Source: Echeneis naucrates
Lineage: Eukaryota > Chordata > Actinopteri > Carangiformes > Echeneidae
Reading direction: 5' to 3'
Assembly: GCF_900963305.1 (NCBI RefSeq)
Contig: NC_042532.1
Coordinates: forward strand, 8,775,207-8,839,206
DNA: 64,000 bases
A model generated the notes under the pieces. That model worked only from the letters and a program-made list of their open reading frames with translations, did not search any database and was not told the origin of the DNA. Below, in pieces: positions 16,915 through 33,302 of this stretch (position 1 is the first letter of the stretch; every line of letters starts with the position of its first letter). The position numbers and the translations under genes were made by a program.

Positions 16915-19822
16915 ATGAGCCAAGTGAATGCTAACAAGAGCAAGCCAGAGTCCCCAGTAGAGTCGAGCCCGGCGCAGAAGAAACCCAAAATGGAAGACAC
17001 CAAGTACCTCCCGGAGCTGCTGGCTGAAAAAGACAGCCTGGACTCGTCGTTCACGCACGCCATGAAGCTTATTTCTGCAGGTATTGTGGTCGGTTGTTCG
17101 CTTGAGGAGCAGCACAGACAGGCGATCGTCGGCAGAATGTGGCCTAGTGTCTCTTTATTGTCCCGGCTCCGGCGGCCTGGACAATGGCGTACTGAACACG
17201 TGGATGTTAGCGATGTGGGTCAAACCCCTTTGCTCAAAACTGTGTCACACTTTGTTTGTGTTAGCGCACTACCGGGGGTGTGCTTAGGTGTGTCAAGAAT
17301 GGGTCTCCCCATTCATACATGATGATGATAATACCAGGGTGGTTTAAATACATTTATATTACTGATCCAGGTTTAAATGGCAGGTAATTTGTTCTCAGTT
17401 ATCGCAGTTATTGCGCAAATGCAGATAAATAGGCGCAAAAGAAACACCGACTGTGTAGTGCAGACACAGCACAAAGAAGCTTTGTTTATTGGGTTTGAAG
17501 GCTATAGGACCGAGGTGTGCCTTATCTTTGGCAAAAGCCGCAAATTTACGCGTGTGCATCTGAAAGTGCCGTGTGCTGAAAGACGTTTTCTTGCCCGCAG
17601 AGATTGAGAGGATCCAGAAAGGTGAAAATAAGAAAGAGCCAGAGAAGGAAACATATCTGGACTTGTTTGCTACCAAGAACCTCAAACTCAAAGAACGAGT
17701 ACTTATTCCCACCAAGCAGTATCCAAGGGTAAGGGGCTGTTTTTGTTTCCTTTGTTTTTCTCTCAACATTACAACATTTGCTATGAACTGCAAAGGATGT
17801 CCTGGTTGACTTTGAATGGACCTAGTGGGACTGTGCTAAATTATTTTGTATGGACATTGTGTGTCTGCTAATTTAGATCTCAGTGTAAAACTGGTAATGT
17901 CTCTTTTTCAGAAGTGTCTTCTTAGTAGAAGCACCCACACTTACATTTATTGGGCAAGTCTACATCATTGTTGCTCAAAGTCTCAGTTCTTCATGAATTA
18001 ATCTGCAGCCCAAGAATTCATTTTGCAACTGAGGTGTGGTGGACTTGAAATGACTGTGTGTTTGTGCTGAATTTTGCTGCTATGCTCAAGCCAAGCATCC
18101 TATTTTGTTGGAATGATGTTGGCCTGAAAATTTCCTTGCAGGTAAACTTTGTTGGTAAGCTTTTGGGACCCCAGGGTAGCACAATCAAGCGACTCCAGGA
18201 AGACACTGGTGCAAAAATTTCAGTTCTGGGTAAAGGCTCCATGAGGGACAAGACCAAGGTATGTGTGTTTGCCACTGCGCTGTTGGTAAGAAGTTACCCT
18301 GTATTACTGATGCCAATCACCATTTGCTTTTTAATATCTTTGTTAGGAGGAAGAGCTCAGGAAGGGTGGTGAGGCTAAATATGCTCACCTGGCCATGGAG
18401 CTGCATGTGTTTATTGAAGTGACAGCACCGATCCCAGAAGCCTATCTGCGCATGGCTCATGCCATGGAGGAAGTCAAGAAGTTCCTCATTCCAGTATGTG
18501 TCCAAGAGCAACCCTTACATACAGCTACAGGAATATTTTGTACATTCTAAACTTTTCAGCTGTACAGGCCGTTCTCTAGCTAGCCCAGGCGAATGCTGTG
18601 CAGAACTGAACTGTTCTGGTCTCATCTGTAGGAACCTGGAGAGCATGACCCATACATGGATCCTCACTTCTTGAATGGGTCCCAGGATGGTCCAGGCAGG
18701 GGTCGAGGTGGACACTTAGGTAGAGGCAGAGGTGGGCCTCCTGGTGGAGGGCCAAGGTAGGAGCTTCTTTCATGCTGATAGCATCATGTCATTTCTGCCC
18801 TAGCACATTTCGGTGCATCATATAGCAACACAACAAAATCTCATGCAGCTACAAGAAAGTGCTCAAACATACAATAGCTTCTTTGTACTTAAGTTTTCAG
18901 TTCAGTCACATTTTGCCAACTGCATATCTTTCCACAGGGGACGAGGAATGCCACGTGGGGGTCCCAGAGGAGCCATGCGTGGTGGAGCTCCACGAGGAGG
19001 ACTAGGACGGGGAAGCGCTCCAAGAGGTGCACCCTCTGGTAGGGGTGGTCTACCTTCTGCTCCTACCAGAGGAGGCTCAGCTCCCCGCTCTAGACCCCCT
19101 GCAGCTGGGGCACCAAGAATGCTCCCCTCCTCAGCCATGTCCCACCAGCAACACCAAGTTCCTCCATCAGCGTCACAGCCTAAGCCTGATTCCTATGAAG
19201 ACTATGTAAGCTTCTTGAATCCTTCATATTTAGATCACACAACTGAACATGAACTTGTCAAATTTTCAAATGCACCATGTGTTGATAGCTGTTGTCAAAA
19301 TAGTTGACTTTCATGACCTTACCTGCTTTGGTTTACTTCCAGCCACCATATGAAGAATCCTATGCAGAACCTGCATATGAAGGATATGATAGTTATTATA
19401 GTCAGCAATCTGCACCTGCGTAAGTCAAAATAATTTTTGGTGCAGCTTTTCCTTGGTTTTACTTACCTTCAATTGGAAGTGCATTGTACTCATGCCAATT
19501 TTGCTACATACCCTCAGGGATACTGAATACTACGACTATGGACACGGGGAGGCCCAGGACCCATCATATGAGCCTTATGGTAAGTTTTCAAATTTGGCAT
19601 CTATTTGCTTTTTTTGCCTAACAAAACACATTGAACAAGACTGCAACTTCTGTCTTCAACACACTCATATGTTTTTGTTTGCCCCGGCCCCTTTCTTTGT
19701 TTATGTATGCAGCTCAAGATGACTGGGACAACTCATGGTCCAACTCAGGAGCTGGAGGCAAAGCTCCCCCATCCAGACAGTCGAAGGGCTCATACAGAGA
19801 GCATCCATATGGAAGATACTGA
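16915..19822 (+). CDS. khdrbs1: KH domain RNA-binding, signal-transduction-associated protein 1 (Sam68)
   Basis: Sam68 is a nuclear STAR-family RNA-binding protein that binds U(U/A)AA motifs, regulates alternative splicing and is phosphorylated by Src-family kinases. Exons are 16915-17080, 17601-17728, 18142-18258, 18347-18493, 18632-18756, 18938-19205, 19343-19419, 19518-19579 and 19713-19822, giving 399 aa. QUA1 ([20 protein letters not shown]) is followed by the maxi-KH domain with the GPQG loop ([20 protein letters not shown]) and QUA2. Next come RG/RGG-rich exons, a tyrosine-rich C-terminal region ([21 protein letters not shown]) and the terminal nuclear-localisation motif REHPYGRY. Compared with human (443 aa), the N-terminus lacks the long proline/RG-rich extension. 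Whether this is the khdrbs1a or b copy cannot be told from this window. Confidence 0.96.
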
Positions 19823-20925
19823 ACGACTACTGGTAGAGAGTTGCTGTGGCAACTGTCTCCGATTGTAACTCACTTAACTTTTCAAAAGTAATTTCTCTCT
19901 TTTGTTCCGTTTTTATTATGCTTTATTTTATTTTTTAAACTCGGTAGAGATTTTTTGTTGGATGTATCGTATAGTGCCAGGGACAAAACACAAAATTTTT
20001 TCAATGTTTATCTGTTTCTATTTAATGATTGTGTCAGTTGCGTAGTTGGCAGTTAAGGTCTTAGTCACATAAACCAGGGACAAGTCTCAGATTAGTGCTG
20101 TTTGGGTTTTTCTTTCTTTCTTCAATTTTTTCCTTCACTCAACAGTGACTGTGGCGATAAAATCTTTCCACATAGACTGCATTTCAAAAGTCCTTCTTGA
20201 CTGGACAAAAATGTTTCATAATGCCTAATGTAACTTAACGATAACAAGAATAGATTTAGTTGCAAACTCAAATATATCCCTGAGCCGTTTTATTTAAAAG
20301 TCTTACTATATATTTGTTTATACCCCAATACAAATCTCGTGTTGTGTGAAGTTATAGGAGCTCCTAAAACTAATTACACTATTGAATTACATTTGACAAA
20401 AAAAGCCTCTATTTTTCCCAGTCTTTACAATTCGTATGTTATGCTGTCTTGCAAAATCATCGTTAATGATAGATTAACTCTTGTTAAGCTTGAAGGGTTA
20501 ACAATCCTTACTGTGTGTAAGGAAGGCTCCAGCCAACTCAATATTTTGTACATAACCTTAGTTCAACTGTGTATGCTTTAAGCCGTGCCGTCTCCAAAAT
20601 GCATAATGCTTGTGTACCTTGGGCTAAATAGGATCCTAAATATATCCCAAAATGTTTTTCTGCAGTGCGTGTTTCAATAAAGTTTCTAGTTTCTTTTTAA
20701 TCAATCTAAACATGGTATTTTGCCTTTGTTGTACCAAAGGAATGCCTTCAGTTTGTGAAAGTGGTCCTCAGTGGTCTCAACGCCGAATAAGCTGTATGTA
20801 TACACGTCAGCCTGATTTAAAAGAAAAGAGACAAAAAAAAGCAGTGTTTGCCAGTGAGCTTATGTTTCAAAACCTAACTAAAAGACACTTGTGATATCAA
20901 AAAAAAAAGAAAAATAAATAAAGCT
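19823..20925 (+). other. khdrbs1: khdrbs1 3' UTR
   Basis: AT-rich non-coding sequence follows the stop. AATAAA hexamers at 20676-20681 and in AAAATAAATAAAG (about 20913-20922) are plausible polyadenylation sites, giving a 3' UTR of about 0.9-1.1 kb. No other gene was seen. Confidence 0.55.
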
Positions 20926-21647
20926 CATCATTCTTTGAGGTAATGTGCTGCCAAATACGTGTTTTACTTGACAATGATATAGTGCTTGAATATGTATTGT
21001 CATTATTAACCTTTAGTTAGTATATCTCTTCAAGCTCTCAAGAGAGCAGTGCATCTTCAGCCACTTGAAATAACTGAATTTCAACAGTATTTCAAATCAA
21101 GCTTGCAGGGATCTTACTTGACTTTGATGCAAAGTCATGCGGGCTGGTTTTTATAAAAGAAAAAAATCGCAGTGGAGAGGATTCTAAAAGCCTAAAGATC
21201 GCCACAAGAAGGTAAAACTAACCCCAACACTCATTTGTTAGATCTTTGTTTTGTTTTCTGTGCAAAACATCCAAGTAATGCAAGTCATCGAAAGCATCAA
21301 AAACATTGAAGTACAAAATTATGCTATCAGTAATTATTCCGAGCAAAATAAGCCTTACAAAACAATCAGAAATGGTTGTGATGCAACTCTTGCTCAAATA
21401 AAAACCAATAATGGTCCATTCATTTCACTTAATACTTACCAATTCCATCTTGATTATTTCTGTAGAATGTAGCATAATGAAAATTAGTAGTTGCACTTAT
21501 GGCGTTAAAATATCCCATTGGTGAACAAAACCCCTTCAGCTTGAGTTGCATGATACTTGTAGTGTAAGATTAGTCATGCATGTGACTCGTCCATTGTATG
21601 TATGTATGTATGTGTGTCCAAAATCTCATTTCTCTTTCTCTTCTTAG

Positions 21648-22045
21648 GTTGTGAGACAACTCTGTAGGTTCACTTGACACATACCTGACCACCATACCTG
21701 ACCTTTTAAGGTTAGTTGTAAAGCAAGTGCAGATGATTAGCCTTGAATTTTGCTATTAAGCTAACTGAAATCTTCTCCCAACAGGGTAGTTGAAATTGCG
21801 TGGAAAGAGCAGAGGCAATGGTGTCTCTGAAATTGATCCGTCTGAACTAACCACCACCTGTCAAGTCTGATACCTCAGCTTTACCTGGTTTTTGAACTTC
21901 AACACGTGTGTATGATTTTGTGTATGATATTTTGTATGATGTTATGAAATGTTATATTTTTTTTATATATATATGTGTTGAAAATTAAGTTTTTATACTG
22001 AAGACAGCTGTCTCATTTGGAGAGAATAAAAATGTTTACATTTTA
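21648..22045 (+). other. khdrbs1: Possible alternative non-coding 3' exons of khdrbs1
   Basis: A strong pyrimidine tract (about 21628-21647, ending TTCTTAG) precedes a segment at 21648-21710 that ends AAG|GTTAGT. A second acceptor (CTTCTCCCAACAG) starts a segment at 21785 that runs to an AATAAA at 22025-22030. No long frame is open. The segments lie 1.8 kb after the khdrbs1 stop with no other gene between, so they may be extra spliced 3' UTR exons or a small lncRNA. This is inferred from splice-site sequence only. Confidence 0.35.
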
Positions 22046-23570
22046 ACCTTGTTTTTTTTTTTTGTTTTGTTTTGTTTTTTTTTTTTTCCCCCATGTGACA
22101 GTTATGTCTTCACACGTGATCAAATCACTGATTTGTGTATTTTTAGTAACTGATGTGCAAAGGTTTCAAAGTGGATGGAGGGTAAATATAACCACTTGTA
22201 ACTCTGATCTCATAGCAGTTGGATGCTTTAAACTTACTCCTACTACCTGGCACATTTCTTCAGTCCCTTCGGGGGGAACGCTGGTCCAGAAGTTCCCACC
22301 TTGAGTGCCGATATGCTGTTACACAATCTGCCACTTGTTGGGAAAATCAATGAACATTTATCAACTGGCTCAGTTGCCATCAGAAGCTACGCCACACTGT
22401 CTACTGATCTTGTACATGGTCTTAGCTTTTAAGACTATTTATGCTCACACTTTAACAAACTAAAAGACAGCATCTTCTTGTGCAGATAATGCTACCATTT
22501 AATCGTTCCTCCCACTGAACAACCCTGATTTAGAGTCTCAGTTCATTGACCTGATTGGTCATCTCCAACTTTTATAATCTTGAAAGATTAGAGACAAACT
22601 TCCAGTCTGTACAACAGCCAGCTGCTACTGGTCTTACAACATCCTCGTGGGATCAAAGATGTCTTCAAGTCCAGAGATAAAATTCCTATGTTAATGCCCT
22701 GATTAATGTACTCTTTTCCTTTGCCCAAAGAATGTAATCTTTTTCATTTGTACCTCCTTTATTTTTAGTTTTTTTGTTTGTTCACTTGCAAAGTACTAAG
22801 TAGTTGCCAAAGTGTATTTGTGTTAACTCTGTGCAGAGATGGTATCTCCTTTTCCTTTTGCAGTTTGTTGCATTTGGAGTTATTTTTCACTTCCCACATA
22901 CAATAATAAATGTTTTCAATGCTATACTGCTTGTACACCCAGGATAAACACAGAATACATAATTTTCCACAATGCACTGTACATCCTTAGATAGATGTAG
23001 ATTAGACATACAGCCAGTCTTCTCAAATTTGTGGCCCAAAACAAATGTGAGAATGTACAAACTTCACAATCCACGTTTTTAGGTGATACATTTAGAAGTC
23101 ATACTTTTGCCAAATGAAAGCAAAAGATTGAACTGATTACTTTTAGACATATTTATTTGATCACCTATTTCAAGCAACATTAAAAAGCAATGTACTTTCG
23201 TAGTGTTGATCCTGAAGCTAAAGCATGCTTCGCTTGATGGCTGGCAGAAATAGAAAGTGTGCTAAAACTTTGATTGGCCTGTTGCCATTAATCCGACCAT
23301 TCTGGTCCTAAAATTTAACAAGGCAGTGCGGAAGTTCACATGTGGATATATGCTTTTTGTTTGCAGCTGAAAAAACCAAAAAAGTTCGCGATAATTCTTA
23401 TGCAACAACCCCAGGAGAGACACTAGCTCCCGTCAACAAGTAACCTTATGGATTCTGAAAGCCTAAACATTTAAATTGTGCACCCAATCCATTTGTATAC
23501 ACTGCAAGCAACACGATATATCCAGATGCGCTAATGAGACTGTAGAAGACAACATGTAATGATCGTGCAT
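22046..23570. other. Intergenic spacer between khdrbs1 and tmem39b
   Basis: AT-rich sequence with T homopolymer runs at about 22050-22088. No exon, repeat family or RNA gene was recognised on either strand. Confidence 0.5.
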
Positions 23571-23841
23571 TTGCGTTGCGAAGAAACTTCCAGCGTGAGT
23601 GTGTAATGTGGAACAGCACCTTCACCCCCCCTGTGCCTTTAAATCACTCTCCTCCCACGGCTCTCCCAACACATCCGCGCCCCCGCCGACCAGCGGCCAG
23701 TCTCACATCAACAATGACTGTCCGTGCTGATATCGGTGGGAAACGCGCTCGCCTTTTAACGAATATCCTGAAGATTTATTGCGTCTGAGCTCGTTTCTGC
23801 GCGGCAGAGCAGCACCTGGCAGACCTCGGCCGCTGCTGCTG
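23571..23841 (+). promoter_or_regulatory. tmem39b: Promoter-proximal CpG-rich region and untranslated first exon of tmem39b
   Basis: GC/CpG content rises sharply and the region ends at a donor, GCTGCTG|GTAAGT (about 23842). The next acceptor, TTTTGAACAG, opens exon 2 at 24421, which contains the start codon at 24488. This fits an untranslated exon 1 of tmem39b. The exact start of transcription is not visible. Confidence 0.5.
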
Positions 23842-24469
23842 GTAAGTTAGCATTACTCGTCCAGCCAGTTCGGTCGGTGGGCAGCTAGCAAATCAAGCTA
23901 GCTATCTAGCTAGGCAGAGAGATTGAGCCTAGGCCTCGATCTTTGTATTTATTGAAGCATGGTTTTAGCGGGCACACTGAAGTCCGCCCCTCGTTGTGTG
24001 GCTCAATGCTGTTTTCCCTACAGCCCCCCGTCGCTAAAACAATCGGCCCTTGGATGATATTTGACCCGGGAAGTGGGGAAAAGAAGCTAGCTTCAGATGT
24101 CAGCTTCCGTAAAACTTGAAGCAAATGAACGGTTGCTAAGCAGCTAACGCAGCTTGGGTCGGCGGTTAAAGTGTGTGCTGCACGTCAGTTAAGGTCACCG
24201 CAGGTCTTTTACACGGTTTGTTTTCTGTTGGCTGCAAAAAGGGACGTTTTTCACCTTGTTCTTGCTGTGGCTCTGTGTCAGATCCAGACACTGACCACGT
24301 CCTTGATGTTGTGACGGGAACCCACATGATACATGCCACAACTTGATTAAAGTTATTATCGCCATTACTTCATTAGTGTCACATGTTTGTCCGTCTGACG
24401 TGCCCCTTTCTTTTGAACAGGTACAGAGGAGAGAGATCACAGAAATAGACACCAAGCAGAGAGAAGTGA

Positions 24470-26982
<2,513 letters not shown>

Positions 26983-27475
26983 ATGTAAATTATTGTTGGT
27001 CACATTCACTTTGGAACAAAACAAAGATGCCTAAGAGCTCTGTATTTTATAAATTGCATTTTGTGTCACATTTTTGTTCTCTTCTGCCATAATTAAAAAG
27101 AAATATTTTTGTATTACTTTAAAGATTTGTAGGAGTTTTTGTTCTATGCTGCCAAGTGTCATTTCAGTTAATAGTTACCAGAGAAAATATATATAAATGT
27201 CGGTATTTTAAGAAATGTTTATTTTTTTTCTTTTTTTGTAACGGTATCTTGGAACTGAATTTTAATTATGATTTTACCCAACACTTCAACAGAACACTGC
27301 CACATTTTCCTACAAGTTGTGTGAAATCCAAGCAGCCAATGAGCACATTGAACTTTTTCGCGGTTGCACCGGCCCTCAGAGAAACGGTGAACTGGTTTTA
27401 TGGAAGTCTACCAACAAGAAAATCTACGTTTTAGACTGCAGGGAGACCTTTACTGGTCCAGAAGGTTATAATAAA
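26983..27475 (+). other. tmem39b: tmem39b 3' UTR
   Basis: Non-coding AT-rich sequence. Candidate poly(A) signals are an ATTAAA at about 27093 and an AATAAA at 27470-27475. No other feature was seen. Confidence 0.5.
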
Positions 27476-27589
27476 CAGTAATACAATGAACATTAACCAT
27501 CTGAACTGGTGTATATAGGCTAATAATAAAAGCTGTTTTCTGTGTGATGATGAGATCAGGGGGAAGGATGTCACTTCAGCCGGTGTAAA

Positions 27590-27921
27590 GAGGTGATATG
27601 ACGTCACCATGCGGCCTGGCTTCAGAGAATACCCTCTAATGGGGTATTTAGGGTGGGTATTTACCCACCCGACATCCCCCCGGCGGCACGCGGCGGTGGG
27701 GACTGGCCCTTTAAGAGGGATAAAGAAGACCGCTCCGCGCGAGCCGAGCGCATCGCAGCCGCGCTTCATCCCGGCAGCGTTTGTCTCGGCCGCCGCAGAA
27801 ACATCTACACACCTACAGTATCAGCCGTAAAGAAGAAAAGCTCCGTTCACACCCAATTTACCTGCTGGTTTGAATCCCGGAGGGAGGGATGTGACGCCGC
27901 GATCCGCCGGTTTGCTCCTCG
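27590..27921 (+). promoter_or_regulatory. ccdc28b: CpG-rich promoter and untranslated first exon of ccdc28b
   Basis: A GC-rich block with a TGACGTCA CRE-like site at about 27599 is followed by CpG-dense sequence ending at the donor CTCCTCG|GTGAGT (27922). The next acceptor on this strand with a good pyrimidine tract is GTTGTTTCAG before 28901, 87 nt upstream of the ccdc28b start codon. The exon is therefore probably ccdc28b 5' UTR. The intron (27922-28900) shows no gene. Confidence 0.5.
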
Positions 27922-28987
27922 GTGAGTCCTGTTTGTGTCGATCCGAGACGATGAATCCGCTTCAGTCGTCTTTTCTCGCACTGATTTGAACTGTATGGAG
28001 GAATAAAGGGCTGTTTTCTGACTGCTCATAAACACTAATTCCATAAAACGGATTTAATCCCACAGGATGTTGACATATAAAGTTGGCATTGTGTACGATC
28101 GTAGTGGCCATCTTTGGATTGTACGCAGTGGGGAGATGTTTGAACGCCGGTTTCATTAGTAATGCTCTGGAGCATTATTTTGGCTCCGTACAGATTACAA
28201 CAGATCAAACCTTCTTACGTGGACTAATACTGGCACCTCATAAACAACCAGCCTGCTGCTCTGATGGTCCACAGGACGCTGAAAAGCCAAGACCCATATT
28301 TCAAGTTGCTGTGTAAATGATGAGGTTATGGCTCCTCTCAATAAGAAACCAAAATGTTTTCCTATTAATCAGTTTGCCTGATGCACATCATGGCCATCTG
28401 TGAGATCCTGCATTGGATATTAAGGAGTTGGCTGCATTGTGGAATTTTTGATTTTTGGTTTGTTGTGTTTGAAAATGCACTTCAAACACATTATCTAAAA
28501 GGTCATTCCACTTTGAGGCTGCACTAAAAATAGTTTCCCAGGCTACTGTTTCACACCCACCTTTACGCCAGGGAGGCAAATGCAGGAGATTGCTTCCATT
28601 AAAGATGTTATTGTAATGGATCCAATGTAAGTGGCAGGTTAGTGGTACACTCTTCCCAAGTTCTTCTGACAATCGAGCTGTTGATTTGGATTCTTCTTCT
28701 TGTCATACTGTAATCTCTATGTGAGTGCTGGGGGATGCTGTTAAGATATTGAAAACATCATTAAGGGCTTATTGTCTGCAGTGTAGAGGAGAATCTGTAG
28801 CTGCAGCACTCATTTTGGTGCAGTCAGTGCCTTCACTACAGTCCTTAGCTTAGGGAGGGGAAGGGTGCTCTTTTTAAACTTCATATCTTTGTTGTTTCAG
28901 GACATCCTGTAAACCAGCCAGCCAGTAAGTCCCCCCTCTTTGTGTCCCTGAGGGCTGTACTTTAAAAAAGACAACAACAAATAAATA

Positions 28988-30681
<1,694 letters not shown>

Positions 30682-32321
30682 CAAGCGAGGTGTGGAGGAC
30701 AGCGACCAAACACTCATCTTATCCCAACATCTAACCAGTCTAGGTTGCCATGGCATCCATCCAGCTGCCTTAGTAACAGAATGGAGAGACCCGAAGGAGG
30801 AGGGGCTATTTTTCCATTTGGTCAGTGAAGCCAAGGGAACGATAGAGTGACTCAAAGCAGCTGAGCACTACATGAACACTCAACCAAAACCATAAACCTC
30901 TCATTGATGGCACAAGAATCAGAGGGTTTACGTAACAGTTGCAGGAGACTAAAACACTTGGTGTTTTTTGTGGCATCAACTATCTTGGGTTCAGTTTGTA
31001 GTTATGTCATTTGGTAACACACAACCAAATCTACATAAGTGTAGTTGTGGGATCATAGTTACCTTTGCAAAGAGCACATTTCATGAGAGTTTATATTACA
31101 TTTCTATATTTGTGCTGTTTTGTTTTTGGTTTTAGGTTTTTTGTTTAATTTTGGATGGAAAATGACTGTAAACAGCAGAAAGCAGTGAGTCATATGTAAA
31201 TAGCAAGTAGCAACATATTTGGCCCCTGACAACACCACTGTGGTTAGCTCTGGTTAAAGTCTGGTTTTCACTTTTGCTAATTACTCTGAATGCACACTCT
31301 AATTTTTATAGATTTGCAAAACGTTTAATACTGGAAAACAGACCAGATTTAATTATATCTGGGTGACCCAATTATTTTAAAGGGATTAGGGCACCTAATG
31401 CTCAAAATGTATGTAATTTACATGTAAAATATTTAATGATGTTTTGCCAATGTGCAGTCAACTGTATTTGCTGACACTAATGGTTTAAAAAGGGTACTGC
31501 ATGTTGACAGATTTGCTAAAGAGTCTCAAGGATTTTCTTTAGGTTTTAGCTTTAAAAATGAATGTCTAGTAGCAGCATCCCTCAAAGCACAAACTACATC
31601 CTGCTGCTGAAATGTCGCTACTTTTAACATGTAGATTAGACTATTTGTCCAGTATAACACAGTGAAGCGGCCACTTATCTCATGTCATACTGCTGGACAG
31701 CAGGTCCACTGAGCAATGCAGCTACACTCATCTCCGCCCTGGACTATCTCAAAATGGCAGCTACTTTCATGGTTAAAGATTTTGGGGCTGAGCTTGTGAT
31801 TAGCATTGTATTAAACTTGAAACTTGGCAGCACTAACTTGACCATAATATTCAATCCCTGACAAGCCAATTAAAGTGATGTTAGTGTTCAGTCTGAAAAA
31901 CCAGAGCACTGACACATTTGGTTATGGAAAAAAAAATGTAAAACATGTTTTTTATATTGCTAAGCCTTGGAACATGTGGTATGTTTGTTATTCTGGCTGG
32001 GCCATCAAAGATCCTTCATTTATTTTACATATTGAGAATCTATCAATAGGCTGGCAGCTTTACGCTACATCCCATATAAAATTGGAAAATTCAAAACAGA
32101 GAACTTATGTGTTCAATGACTGTATCACTGTATCACTGTATAAAGGTAAATTGTGTAGAAAAACAACAACAAACAAAAAACACAAACAGAATTAATGGTG
32201 TAGTTTTTGAGTCACCTTTCATTTTGAAAATCAGTACAAGATAACTGGTTAATGCTTGGCTACCCATTCTCTCTTAAAGATCTTAAATAAGGCACCTGGA
32301 AGTTAGTTTTACAGAAATAAA
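30682..32321 (+). other. ccdc28b: ccdc28b 3' UTR (long)
   Basis: About 1.6 kb of AT-rich sequence without other genes ends near an AATAAA at 32316-32321. The extent is inferred from the first convincing poly(A) signal. Shorter 3' ends are possible. Confidence 0.4.
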
Positions 32322-33302
32322 ACACTTTATTTATATATGAATCTGACTTTGCGCTTGTTCACAAACAAGTTTGATATAATTTAACAACATCTGAATTAAA
32401 AGGCTACTTGAAGAGTGGCACTATTCGGGAAATAGAATCAGGTCTGGGCTTTTATTGTTTGTAAGACAACCACAGGAGCGAAGCTGGACTCCATTCATGC
32501 AGCTCTCATCCAGGAGTATTAGATAGTACTCTGCTGTGGTCTAGGCATCTGTATTAATATTTATCTCCTTAACAAACAAAATTAATCCAGCCAATAAATT
32601 TTGCTCATGCAAAAAAAAAAAAAAAGAAAAAAAAAGAAGACATCAACTCAGCACATTATTAACATGACTTTAAAACCATTACACAAGAGATAAATTATAA
32701 ACTGTACGATACAGCATACGATTAATACTGTGCAAATCCAAATTTGAGCTGTACAAAACTATTATTTATCATTACTGTTAATATCAATTCACAAATTTTC
32801 AAAACAGCAACATTAGACAGCATAAAAATATCCATTATATACATTACAAATGATGAAACAGCAAAAATATACATCTTTCAGGTCCCTGTCTTTGTCCTTG
32901 TCTTTTTGTGCATTTCAATCTTACATTCTGCAATAGTGTCTCTGATTTGTCTACAGTACATGTTTAGATTATGAAAAGCAATGACAGTTATAGGATATAT
33001 GTAGGTGTAATGTAAAATTCATGACATCTATCATGATAATGAGCTACCTTTTCAAAGTGCAAAGAGAGCAGGTTGAATATGTGTAAGACCTGATGCCAGG
33101 ATGTTACATTGTCCATGCGTCTGTAACAGAGGAAATCTCACTGAGATAAGAATTAAGAGCTCCTCATTTTTAAGGACTTTCTCTTTATTGATATAAAAGT
33201 GCAGGCACTATAAGAAATGTAGCACATCTCTGTCTTCAAGTAAGGTCAGTGTTAATGTTCTTCTCTCTCAACATTTGGTCGTGTTTGGATTCAGCTTTAC
33301 CT
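32322..33302. other. Junction spacer and togaram1 3' UTR
   Basis: The spacer holds an interrupted A-rich run (about 32610-32637) and AT-rich DNA without coding signs. A minus-strand AATAAA (TTTATT at 33184-33189) lies 115 bp beyond the togaram1 stop and probably ends that transcript. This interval is the boundary between genes whose human orthologues map to 1p35 and those mapping to 14q. Confidence 0.5.
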
